From Clarireedia homoeocarpa (lineage: Eukaryota > Ascomycota > Leotiomycetes > Helotiales > Rutstroemiaceae), in assembly GCA_001465935.1 (NCBI GenBank), contig LNKV01000023.1:434001-498000 (forward strand): a stretch of 64,000 bases of DNA. Reading direction: 5' to 3'. Positions 33,363-44,948 of the stretch are shown one piece after another. The number at the start of each line of letters is the position of its first letter. Position 1 is the first letter of the stretch. The translations under genes and the position numbers were made by a program. The notes under the pieces were generated by a model. It saw only the letters and a list, made by a program, of their open reading frames with translations, was not told where the DNA came from and searched no databases.

Positions 33363-36300
33363 ATGCTTTCCAACCCGCTTCATCGTTTCTCGGCCTACAA
33401 CTCGTTGCCGTCAAACAACATGCTATCGACTGGCCATTTGCCTTCCAACCACCTTCACACTTCAGGTCTGGATACCCTCGCACATGGCTCGCAATATGCT
33501 CTTCAGCAACTTCAACAGCATGTGGACCTCCACCAAAATTCACAGGTCCATAGGAACAGCGCCTCGAAGCACCGACAGCACCCATACGCGTTAGGAGTCT
33601 CGGGAAATAACGGCCGCGCAGCTTCCAACGGAACTGGAACTTCAGGACCCATCCGACGGAGGATCAGCCGAGCCTGTGACCAATGCAATCAGCTCCGGAC
33701 CAAGTGCGATGGCCAAAACCCATGCGCACATTGTGTTGGTAAGTCTCTCGGAAAAAGCTTTGGGATAAGGCTGATGGGATCGCAGAGTTCGGTCTAGGAT
33801 GCGAGTACATCCGTGAAAGGAAAAAGCGAGGCAAGGCTTCCCGCAAAGATCTCGCACAACAAGCTGCTGCAGCCGCCGCTGCAAACGGTCAAAAATCCCC
33901 TACGGAGCAATCTTCCGAGGAGAGGTCCCCAACGGAATCCCGCAACGAGAACCCGTCCTCTGCCATTTCCTTGACCAACGACGCTGCTGAATTCCCGCGT
34001 CCGACACCTTCCAGATCCATGAGTCTAAACACGGCCGGTCTCGACAAACCCACCGCACGAGAATTGATGAAGGCAAAAAGAATGCGAGCTGCGAGCCTCG
34101 AAAGCGTCACCGAAGTATCCAGCGCCCAGCAACCTCATGTCAGCCGTGCAGAAGTGGAACAAATCGACAGCCCCGCGTCCCTGAATTTGAGCGGCTATTC
34201 AAGCATGCATGGATATCGATCGACCCTGAATCCCCACATTATGAATGGTGGCAATCATGCAAACTTTAATTCCACGCAGACCGGATATTCTGATCTGCCC
34301 TATAATATCCAAGGTCAGAGCCCGCCTAATTACCCGGGTAATACCCCAGGTCCCTTTCGTTTAGCAGAAAGTCCACTTCCCGTTTTTCCTATGGGCTCTG
34401 ATGCCCCTTCACCCGGTGGGTGGATGTCATTACCCTCTCCTTCAAACCAGTACCAACACGTGACACATCAGAATTTCAACGTACCACTGCGCTATCCCGT
34501 GCTGCAACCCTTGGTTCCGCACCTTGGCAGTATCATGCCTCTAACTTTAGCTTGTGATCTACTCGACTCGTACTTCGCAAGTTCGTCATCGGCGTTGATG
34601 CACCCTACCTCTCCTTACATTCTCGGATACGTCTTTCGAAAACATTCCTTCCTCCACCCTACGAAGCCAAGGCAATGCACACCTGCCTTACTTGCTAGCA
34701 TGCTATGGGTTGTTGCACAAACTAGTGACGCAGCCTTCCTTACTGCCAGTCCATCATCTCGTGGACGCATATGTCAGAAATTACTTGAACTTACCGTCGG
34801 CCTCCTTAAACCTCTCATACACGGAACAGCAGCGAACGATAACACTCCCCCCAACTTTTCTAACAACGTCAACGGTGTTGCTCTCGGTGGTCTAGGTGTT
34901 GCGTTACCTGGATCAGTCAGTCCCGGCACACTAAACAACGAGACAAGCGCTTTTGGTGCAGCCGGCACCCTCGACGATGTCGTTACCTACATTCATCTTG
35001 CTACAGTCGTCTCAGCCAGCGAATACAAGGGAGCGAGTCTCCGATGGTGGAACGCAGCATGGTCTCTAGCTAGGGAACTCAAACTAGGCAGAGAACTTCC
35101 ACCAAATGCAGCATCAATGAATTCCGAACAAGCAGCTGATGCTACCAATGATGTTGACGCTGATGGCGAAGACGATGATGATTTACCTCGAACACCGGGT
35201 CCCATTTCGGAAGAAGAACGGGAGGAGAGAAGAAGAATATGGTGGCTGTGTTATATAGTAGACAGACATCTCGCCCTCTGCTATAACCGACCACTCTTCC
35301 TCCTGGATATAGAATGTGATGGCCTTCTTCAGCCTATGGATGATACGATATGGCAGGCTGGAGAATTCTATACTGGTGATTCAACCATTCATATTACTTC
35401 CCCGAATGGCACACAACGGATAAGAAGGCGAGGCCCTAACTTTGAGTGTACTGGACATAGTATATTCGGATACTTCCTACCCCTCATGACAATTCTCGGC
35501 GAAATCGTCGACCTCTACCACGCTAAAAACCATCCTCGGTTTGGCATTGGCTTCCGATCCGCTCGCGAATGGGATGATCATGCCAGTGCCATTGCAAGGC
35601 AACTTGATGCCTACGGCCAGAGTCTCAAAGACTTTGAAGCCGACCAAATCACCGCTTTACCCGAAGATCAACCCGATCAAAACATGGACGGAGTCCAATC
35701 TACAAATAAACCCCACGATCATAACGACATCGGCACCCCTTCTGTCCATTCCGTCCACACCCACGCATCTTCCAACCATGTATCCGAAGCCAATATCCAG
35801 GCTCGCATCGTAGTCGCTTACGGCACGCACGTCATGCACGTTTTGCATATTCTCCTAGCAGGTAAATGGGATCCGATTTCGCTACTTGACGACAACGATC
35901 TTTGGATCTCGTCGCAGAGCTTTATTAATGCAACGGGTCATGCTGTCAGTGCAGCTGAAGCTATCAATCAGATCCTGGAGTATGATCCGGGTTTGGAGTT
36001 TATGCCTTTCTTCTTTGGCGTCTATCTTCTGCAGGGCAGCTTCTTGCTCTTGCTTATTGCCGATAAACTTCAGGTATGTTTTTATTTCTTTTATTTATTA
36101 TTTGACATGTATAAGAGAGCTGTAGAGCGAATCCCTTAGACTACCTACCTAACCGACCGACCAAATAACTGACTTATCTTTCAATAAAAACAGGTCGAAG
36201 CTTCACCAAGCGTAGTCAAAGCCTGCGAGACTATCGTTCGGGCCCATGAAGCCTGTGTCGCGACGCTGAACACGGAATACCAGGTAAGCACTTATCCCAC

Positions 36301-36558
36301 CTCCACCTCTCTCGCTCCAACCCTCCAGCCCCCAAACCCCATCTTCCCCCCCCCCCCCAACAACTAGAAGAAGCACTAGAATAAGAACAAAAAGCTAATC
36401 CTTCCCTCACACAGAGAAACTTCCGCAAAGTCATGCGTTCAGCTCTAGCACAGGTGCGGGGACGTGTCCCGGAGGATTTCAGCGATCAGCAGTTGAAGCG
36501 TAGGGAGATGCTGTCTTTGTATCGGTGGACGGGGGATGGGACGGGGTTGGCACTTTAA
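33363..36558 (+). CDS. xlnR: XlnR/Xyr1-like Zn2Cys6 transcriptional activator of (hemi)cellulase genes
   Basis: Four exons: 33363-33738, 33786-36073, 36194-36283, 36415-36558; 965 aa. The first intron splits the zinc cluster, as is usual for this family. The cluster (residues about 105-132) reads [20 protein letters not shown], then [19 protein letters not shown], the XlnR signature. The N-terminus [19 protein letters not shown] is also typical. The middle-homology region runs from about residue 370 ([30 protein letters not shown]) through [20 protein letters not shown]. The C-terminal activation segment includes [20 protein letters not shown] and [20 protein letters not shown]. The nuclear protein induces xylanase, cellulase and xylose catabolism genes in response to xylose or related inducers. 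An acidic insert (DADGEDDDD) separates middle-region blocks. Identification is confident; whether it controls mainly hemicellulose or also cellulose use varies by species. Confidence 0.94.
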
Positions 36559-38190
36559 ATTCTCTTATTGTTTCTCTCTTTCTTTTCTTTTCTTTTCTTT
36601 TCTTTTCTTCTTCTTATTTGAATCCTTTTGTTTTAATGAATGGTGATATGAATTCGCATTTTAAGTCTGAGTGTGCCGAGGAAGGGTATGGGAACAAAAA
36701 GGCATGGACTATGTATGTATTTGGTTGGGGTTGGGGTCGGGGTCGGGGTTTGGGGAGTAACATATGAACATACTGTATGGGCGCTGGAGGGATTAAGGGA
36801 GGGGTTTATATATTTTCTGGTGGGATGGGAGGGAAAATAGGGAAATGGGAACAAATCAATGAATCAATGAAGGAAGGAAGGATGGATGGGATGGATGATG
36901 GAAACAAATACTGTAATGATCATTTTTACTTCGCTTTTGGATAAGATAAGATAAGATGGGATAAGATGGTGAAATGGAAATTAAATAAAATGAGATACCT
37001 AACTTTTTTCTCTTTCTCTTTCTCTTTCTCTTTCTCCTCTGTAAGCCCGCCAGCCAGCCAGCCGTACCTATATATCCCATCACCATCCATCCACCCGCTC
37101 GCTCGCCTATCATTTACTCCGTCCCTCTCCCTCTCCCTCCCCCAGGATATCAGTAGCGAAGGAGAGGGAGGGGAGAGAATGAGATTAGTCAGTAGATGAG
37201 ATGGGCTGAGCTGGGCTGAGCTGGGCTGAGCTGAGGAGAGTTGAGGAGAGGAGAGGAGAGCTGAGCTGAGCTGAAATGGTGAAGACGGGTATGGCAGGGT
37301 AACAACAACATACATTAAAGGTAAAAGGAGGGAGGGGGAGGAGGTAGGTAGGTGGTGGTGGTGGTGGTGGTGGTGTATGTACAGACAGTGTCATATCATA
37401 TCACAGCCGGGAGGGAAAGTGACGACGGAGCGGCAATGGCGGTGGCACAACCAAACAGCACAAGATGGGGTAGTAGCGAAGGAGGGAGGGAGTTTGTTTA
37501 TTTCATTCATGTTTTGTATTTATTCATTAATCCTGCGGATAACGTGTATGTATGTAACCTAGTGAGGAGCCAAACAAAGTGCGATATGAACGTTACGTTG
37601 TTACACACGTATATAGACATCACAATGAATAGGAAAAAAAAAAAAAAAAAAAAAAAATTCAAGGGGCTAAAGGGCACCACAGATTCGAACCGTCGTATAT
37701 AAGTTGGTAAGGAACATAGCTTTTATTTCCCTAATTAATAAACAACTAACGTATTCAGAGGCGGTATTAGCAAATCCTAATAGCCAGATTCAGTAATACC
37801 AGACCCCATAACAAAAAAAAACACCTGCCCTTATAAACTATCCTTGGGGCCCTTCTATGCTTTTCCTATTTATCCATCCATCCAGCCAAAATAGAGAAAC
37901 AAAGGCCCACCTAAAATGAACCACTTATTCATCTTCGTTACCTTTATTGCATAGCAGTACTCCTTTTCCGTCATAACACAAAAGTCACAAACACCAACGC
38001 TCAAAGTTTTGGAGAATGAAAAGATAGAGAGGAAGAAGAGGTAATAGTAAACAAGAAAGGGTTGTTAAACTCTCCCAAGCGCATAAAAGTGATATAGTTC
38101 CAGCTCAAACTCGGCTCCAGCTCAACGTATATATCCCATCAAGTTACCTTCATCTTATCTCGACTCAGAGATAACTCAAGGCACAACGCT
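36559..38190. other. Convergent 3' region between xlnR-like and nirA-like genes
   Basis: 1.6 kb with no supported gene. It contains TTTTC repeats (36577-36605), GGTTGG/GGTCGG units (36723-36750), TTTCTC repeats (37009-37035), GAGCTGGGCT repeats (37200-37275), (GGT)n (37352-37374) and an A24 run (about 37634-37657). Both 3' UTRs should end here. Confidence 0.6.
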
Positions 38191-41100
38191 TCAACTAAAC
38201 CACTCGTCATCACTAAACCCTCCATTAGTACTATTAATATTACCGTTACTAGTCCCATTTCCATTGGGATTTCCATTTCTATTGGGATTTCCATTTCCAT
38301 TGGGATTTCCATTTCCATTGGGGTTTCCATTCCCATAAAACGCTGTACCAGCAGTACCAGCACCAGAAGATGGGACAGGTCCTCCCACAGCCGCACTATC
38401 ATTAAGCGACCCACAGCTCGTCATCCAGTTATCGAAGCCGAGTGCTAGAGATGCTTGGTCTCGTAACCACCAATCTTGCGATTGCACTAGTGCTTCAATG
38501 CCACCAAAGAGGGTGGATGGACTGACTTTACGGGTTAATGTGTGGAGCTGTGAACCAGATGTGGGAGAGGTTTCGGAAAGGACGTGTGAAAGAGATTCAG
38601 TGCGGGAGTGGGATAAATCAGAGACGAAAGGTGGTTGGGATGGGTTTGTGTACATTGAATGTGTGGGTGAGGAGTAGGTGGTGAGCGGAGGTATTTGTAG
38701 AGGTACTGATGCTGACGTAGATGTGTATGAGTCCTGGTGTTGGGATGTTTGAGGTGATGTGAAAGAGGGTTGATTTCTGCTCGGGGGTGATTGAAGGAGT
38801 GGTTCATTTATCATTTTGGGTTTGGTAACAATCGAAAGCTTGTCGTCACATGAATAATTATATAAGCTTTGTTGTAAGTGGGATTGCGTATTTGTCATTT
38901 TCATGACAGGAGTGTGAGCATGTATAGATGATGTTGCGGATGACGGTGGTGTAGCAGCTGTATTATCCGGCTTTGGTGAAGGGACATCGGCTGTACTGAA
39001 ATAGCCAAATTTGGCATCCGTTCTGGAGAATGCTGTTGCGGCTTCGATGGGAAGCTCGACTTTCCATTTCCTCGCTAGTACACTAAGAATACTCAACGTA
39101 CGACGAGCGCACAACCAGTCTTCTGCGATCTCCTCAAGATGCTTTACTCCGTGAATTATATCCCGTTTTGCGGTCTTTTCTGGAAGATTCAAAAGGTGAA
39201 TAGTACACGCCGAGTGTACTATGTATACTGCGATGTTGCAGATTTGACGAAGGCCATAGATGCGTTTATATAAACGCATAAGTTTAGATATTTGTCCTGC
39301 AGCCTGTGTACAAAGTTTTCTCGGAGATACATGGTTAGGTAAAGGGGATGTGTTTGGATTGTACTTCAAGAACGGTCGGAAGAGGTGGATATATAGAAGA
39401 TGGAAGAACATGCTAGTCAGGTCAATATCATTGAGATGTGTGGGAGTGGAACAACGTACTGCATAAGAAGGACATTTGGTAACTGCCCCTCTTTGGGTTC
39501 GAATTCTTTCGGCAAATCTCTTCTCCAGGCCTCAAGTCTCGTTTGTAGTTCACTAAGCTTTTTCAACTCTTGAGATCTGCCAACACCTCTTTCGACATGT
39601 TGTGGATGATAGAAGAAAGTTAGGAGGTCACTACTAATCTCGCAAAGACTCGAGATCTGTAATGCAACCGCTCGTGTTCGTGATGGTTGGACATGTAATT
39701 GACCAATCCCGTTATCGGTGTATGGTGACCAGATGTCAGAGTCCTCTTCGGGAAAGACGTCGTACTTTGGGACAGTGATATTAGAGACTGGAAGTTGAGG
39801 TAGGCGGCCCAGGTAATTTGACCAGCATTTATCAAACAGAAAGCAACCCCAAAATGTTACTCTTCGCGCATCGATTTCCTTCTCATCTATAGCAGAGTCT
39901 TTGAGGCTGTTTCTGTTATTGTTGTTGTTGACTCCAGAGTCTAGGTTTAAGCCCATGTCTTGAGCCATTCGGAAAGCCATGCCGCTATAAACCCAGCCTT
40001 TCCCCTCGCGCCCTGCACCCGCTTCACGGACGGACATCAGGCTTTGGTAACGTTAGAACAATTAATGGCTTACGTACAGGGTATTTTCTCACCAAAGTGC
40101 TTGTATGGTGGTTAGTCTTGGCTTCTCATACTCATCATTCTCCACGATCAGTCTTTTAGCTTCAGCGAAGAAAGCATCTCCTTTTGTCGTTGGATCATTT
40201 GGATCGGCACAACCGTGCGGCGAGTTTGTGAAATGACATCCCAGGGCTAGCATAGCATTGACCTGTAATGTTGTGAGATGTATAGAGGGAGAAAGGGGGA
40301 AGGTGTTGACTGACCAGTAGTGATGAACAATACATAGTACGCTTTGGGGTCCCGGGAGGCTTACCTAAGAGGAAGTCTCGGTAAAACAACTTCTTTGATA
40401 ATGTTGTGAAGTAGGGATAATGCCAGGTGAAGTACATATTAATCAGGTGAACAATGACTTCCGTATCGGTTGTCACCGTGGTCCAGCTTAATAAGGGCTC
40501 TTCTTGTTGCTGAGCTGTTTCCAAGCTTTGATGGCCATCTTCAACATCAGTGGGATCCAGGTAAATCAGATTTGAAGTACCACCTAGGAATCGCACGGAG
40601 CCATTCTCGAGCCTTAATTCACCCATCCTTCCGGACAGTTCGGTCTCGAACGTTGGCAGATTTGACGTTGTGTACGCCCCATCATCGAGCTCGTCATCTC
40701 CCTCCTCGAGTCCTTGTTCTTGCTTAAGTATTCCGTCGGCAACATCATCCAGGCTTTCACAGGTCCGAATCTGACGAACCAGGTTGGCTACGTCCTCCTC
40801 TGCCGCGTTCAAGATGGCTTGGATCAAGGTTTGTAAGGTGGAGTTCCGGGTCTTGAGGCTGTCAAGTTTGTCCTTGTACACACCTTTCCTTCTGTGATCA
40901 GACAATGGATCGTAGACGCATTCTGCCAGCATCATGTAAGTTCATGGAGATTAACTAGGATTGATGGTAGTAAATCATACCGGTTCCATAGACGCTTGAA
41001 CATGCAGCACAACTTGGGGTATTGCCGTCGCATTTCGATTTCCTTTTTCTACACGCAACACATGCTGTGCTCACACACCGTCTCTTGATTGCAGCCGCAT

Positions 41101-41239
41101 CGCGACATCCCCTTGCCTTTTTCCTTGACATTGGGCCCTCCTTATCACTTGTTCCTGGACTTGACGTCTCTTTGACTGTAGATTTCATCAATGGGCTGGA
41201 TCCTCCAAACAATTGCCCCGCATCTCGTGTGTCTGCCAT
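38191..41239 (-). CDS. nirA: NirA/NIT4-like Zn2Cys6 activator of nitrate assimilation
   Basis: Five exons: 41239-40981, 40922-40315, 40262-40093, 40041-39460, 39412-38191; 946 aa from the ATG at 41239 (the frame opens earlier, but without an ATG). The zinc cluster has Cys at 60, 63, 70, 77, 80 and 88 (ACVACRKRKSKCDGNTPSCA), split by intron 1 and followed by DPLSDHRRKGVYKDK. Next is AILNAAEEDVANLVRQIR. The middle-homology region includes TFWGCFLFDKCWSNYLGRLP, VFPEEDSDIWSPYTD and EGQLPNVLLM. Then come YGLRQICNIAVYIVHSACTI and EEIAEDWLCARRTLSIL, all characteristic of NirA/NIT4. The C-terminus has a Gly/Asn/Pro repeat and ends SDDEWFS, resembling the acidic end of NIT4. It activates nitrate and nitrite reductase genes with the GATA factor AreA/NIT2; none of those targets is in the window. 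Intron 2 uses a GTCAGT donor. Confidence 0.93.
38247..38335. repeat. 18-bp coding repeat in the nirA-like gene
   Basis: About five copies of CCATTGGGATTTCCATTT on the plus strand, encoding the repeated NGNGNP peptide near the C-terminus. The unit keeps frame, so copy-number change would lengthen or shorten the protein without a frameshift. Confidence 0.9.
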
Positions 41240-42573
41240 CCGGGGAAGGGAAATAACTTCGTTTATGCTTATCGAGAGGATTCCTTCCGACCCAACCAAT
41301 TACGTTGCTTATCTTGTCTGAGCAATGTGGACGGACTTGCAGAAGAGTCTTGCCCCTTAGATTATGTATCGACCAGCAGCGAGAACAAGTAACCAGTAGG
41401 CGAATTAGGACCTTAGAACCAGGCGGGTAGGCAAAGTAAGCGGCACAGTACCGTGACCTCGGTCGCTGTGATCATTAAAGCTCGTGGAGGTGGTAAAATT
41501 TGAGATGCGCGTGAGGGTCGCAATGGCAAAGTACAGTCAGATGGATTGGGGACCTAGAAGTCTTTCGTTCCGTTTCGTTGGATCATACCTTGAGTCTGTC
41601 TCTTGAAGAAGGTGCATATAACGGCGAAACTCCTTCCGGCAGCGCAGAGAATCACTTCTTATATAAGACTCGAATAGGTGTGGAAAGAAGGAAGGAGAGT
41701 GAACACGCTAGCAACCATCAACATGAATGTTCTCGACGTGGGATGTCAAGCGAACCGTGAGCTGCGAAGCCGCGAACTGATAAGACGATTTGATCATTTT
41801 TAATCAGCGAACATGATTGGCTAATTGAGTCACGGCATAGTGCGCGGAATTGAAAATTCCTTCTTCTCATAATTCGTTCTTAGTGTCTAGCAATCCAACA
41901 CTTACACAGGTGAGTGAGAAAAGATAATACGGACATACGGACGTACCCTGCGAAGAGATAACTATCGACAGACAAAATTTTGGAGCCAGAAGAACCGGCA
42001 TACCAGCCAAGGTGATGAATATCTTCCAGTACCTTACGATCTGACCTATGCGGTTATCCACCTCGCAGGCCTCGCGCCTTTGGCACATGCGAAAAACGTA
42101 TCATATGGAGGGTAGCAGCGCTCAGTAGCCTCTTGCATCCTATGTCCTGCCAATATCTCATCTCAGGCCATCTTCCTTCCTTTACTACCTTGTCTTATAT
42201 GTAGGGCTGCTTGACATAATGCATGCATATGCACCTCGCATTCTTCAAGGTGCCCAATGAATCATCTGTGCTTCCTTGAACGGTTCTTGCTCTGGCGCTT
42301 CCATGGAGCACCCAAGCAAATGCTACAGTGGATCTAGAGTGTCAGTTTGGCATGGCTAGCTAGCCAGTGAAGTCTATGCTTAGAAGGGAATCCTGGGAAG
42401 CTCACCTTGTCGAGCTTTCTAGTTAGATGTCGTCAATCTCAACTTCCCTTAAACTTTTCGTTTCAGCTACGAAGTTCAACTTAGCATCAGTTCGTATTAC
42501 CTCATGATTACGCTGTGTGTAAGCAGCTTTCGGCGTTAATGGAATACTCCGAAAGGTTCGACAACTGTTACCT

Positions 42574-42787
42574 GGCAGTACAAGTCAGCATCTGTACCGA
42601 AGGATTAGAGAAAGTGTACGTACGAAGTATGGTTTACTAGTTACGAGCCTCTGGGGGATGTTGACGGGCTCGAGATCCGAGGCAGTACAAGTCAGCATCT
42701 GTACCGAAGGATTAGAGAAAGTGTACGTACGAAGTATAGTTTACTAGTTACGAGCCTCTGGGGGATGTTGACGGGCTCGAGATCCGA
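42574..42787. repeat. 107-bp tandem duplication
   Basis: Two adjacent copies, 42574-42680 and 42681-42787. They start GGCAGTACAAGTCAGCATCT and end CTCGAGATCCGA. They differ at few positions (for example GTATGG versus GTATAG), so the duplication looks recent. Confidence 0.95.
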
Positions 42788-44233
42788 AGCATAACGTTTG
42801 CATGAACCCGGTCTGTTGGACGGAACTTTGCTCTGGAACTAGAGTTGCTTGTCAACCCCACTGAAGTTGACTAGGATCTGACCAGATGTGTGAGGGTCCT
42901 ATTGCGACGACGGAATGCCTCCGCATCTTTAAGGTTATCCTTCTGCTGGCTTCTCAAATTAGACAATCTGATCCGTGTGTGAGATGTTAGTCGTTTCTGA
43001 TCAATCTCAACCTCCATCTTGGTGCTAGAAAGCTCAGTGCAGAAATTTTTTGCTCCTAGATAGGAATGTATGAGGGCATCACCGTGAGTGGAAAGCCAGC
43101 GTCTACACCTCAGCCGCTCTTCTCGCAGAAGAGTTCAGATTTTGATTTACGTGCGGTCTCGCATATGGGCATTGCGTCGGGTAAGGCAAGGTCATCCTCC
43201 AGATCGATGACTTTCAGCCATCACAAATTTTCAACTCTCCTCTCTACCTTTAGTCTGCTGTTAGTATTGTAAGCTGACGACACATAGATGTTGAATTGAT
43301 CTCTTACTCACAGAGCCAAATTTTCGTGTGATCTTCCATTCCCTTGGCCGCTGCTAATGCCACCGCTAACGCGGGCTTGGTGATTTGATGTCCCCATTCT
43401 CACCAAAGGATGAATAGACAATGGAAGGGGCTACAAGTCTCTAGCGGGCCGGCTCTAGTGAGATGGTACATATGCCCAGTAACCCAGCTTTAATACGTCC
43501 GCTGCTGCAGATGCATTGGCTACTTCTGGGTCGCAGTTTACAGCGATATTACCTTCATTGGCGGATCTTACATCTCCCAAGTATCCACTCTTCCTGGTTA
43601 GACATTCCAAACCATGTTGCACAACTAGCCGAGTGAGCGTAATACACCTTTTCTGGGCAATGCCACTCTGACGTTGCATATTTCAGTAAGAATTCTGCTC
43701 TACAGGGTAGACTTTGGGGAACCCAGCGACTCCTCTCCGGGGGAACATTCCACTTTCGATGGCCTTTCCCACATGATAATCCCATGTGCTCCAGGTCCCC
43801 TAACGCCATGTTCACCACTCGGCTAGCAGGTGCTTATTTCTCAAGCTTCAATGCACCAAGGGGCTGCCTTAGTGACTTACACTTTATTCAGGTTAGTACA
43901 GGATCTCATGCGTCCAGGGCGTGCTTCTCCAACTTCGACCTAAGCACATCACCAACATGGTTTGAGTTACTATCAACCTTGAGACATGGAAGCTGATCCC
44001 TCTGCACGCCGGGGCTCGGCTTCAATTCTCTCAACGAACAATTGCGTGACATATACGTATCATTGGCATGCGTGTACGAGCAACAGCGTCTCTAAACCCA
44101 CCTTTGACATAAAATTAGAATTCCACCCGCCAAAAAACCGGAGATGCTGTGTCGGCATCTGATGCTGGAAAGCTCGTGATGGACCTTCCCTGCCTGCTCC
44201 CTTCTCGTGCTGACTACACACCGGCAATTTTCC

Positions 44234-44645
44234 AGTCGTCGTTGTTGATCACGTCTGAGAACGGAAGGTACTCAGAATTGTACGTCACGTATTAGTAAGG
44301 TTCAACATGCGTCAAGAGTGACATCTTCCTTAGCCTCTGCATTCTTCGCCGCCTCTTCTCTTCTCCAGTAGAGGCTCCCCGGTCATTTCCAAGAAGGATC
44401 CAAGGATTGGAACCTGCAGGTCTTCAACGTGTCTACCATGCGTGTCTACCATGGGATATTGAAAACGTGCTGGCGTCTTATCACTGGTCGTTGATGATCG
44501 CATCTATGAAAGGAAGATGCCTAGCGCCTATGTATGCATCAGCAAGGTCCACCTATACAACGATGGTGACATCGCCCCCTATTTCTTTGCATTCTTCTCC
44601 GACTCTCCTGAAATTTCAAAGAAGGGTCTGGGAACTGGAACTTAT
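44234..44645. repeat. Diverged tandem duplication, period about 248 bp
   Basis: 44234-44270 resembles 44484-44520 (GGTCGTTGATGATC-like, then CTATGAAAGGAAG-like). The segment from 44319 resembles that from 44565: GTGACATC, then TTGCATTCTTC, CATTTCCAAGAAGG versus AATTTCAAAGAAGG, and GGAACC. Many substitutions show the duplication is old. Confidence 0.5.
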
Positions 44646-44948
44646 TTGTGTTTCAAGGACAAGACGGACTTGCTCAAGACTTTCATGCAAGAACGCTCAC
44701 GCCAAACCTACAAGAACCAAGTTGGCACAACTACATCGGCGAAAGAATCATCCAGGTCAAGCTCAAAGCGTATTATTCATTATCTGCGTCTTTTTATATA
44801 CTTATAACTATTAACTAGTAAAGGGATATATAACGCCAGTGCCCTTGACAGCAGCCATCAAACGCCAGGGTAATGTACCTCATTTTCATACATATCATCT
44901 AGAACCCATTAAGACGAATTATCTTCCCAAAAACTCTCTGGCGTCACC

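Larger units (their letters stand above)
41240..44948. other. Gene-poor interval with duplications
   Basis: 3.7 kb without a confident gene. The left end must be the nirA-like promoter. It contains a perfect-length 107-bp tandem duplication and a diverged duplication at 44.2-44.65 kb. A minus-strand open stretch at about 43455-43818 shifts frame midway and matches nothing I recognise. Confidence 0.55.

Noticed and set aside
37640..37720. GATTCGAACC (reverse complement GGTTCGAATC), resembling a tRNA B box on the minus strand next to a poly-T run
   Set aside because: The T-stem pairs poorly, and no A box or matching 5' acceptor strand occurs at the right distance upstream. I do not call a tRNA.
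41239..41299. Extended N-terminus of the NirA-like protein beginning at 41299
   Set aside because: The codon there is TTG, not ATG; the first ATG in frame is at 41239.
43455..43818. Minus-strand cysteine-containing open stretch
   Set aside because: It shifts frame midway, lacks a signal peptide and matches no family I recognise; not reported as a gene.
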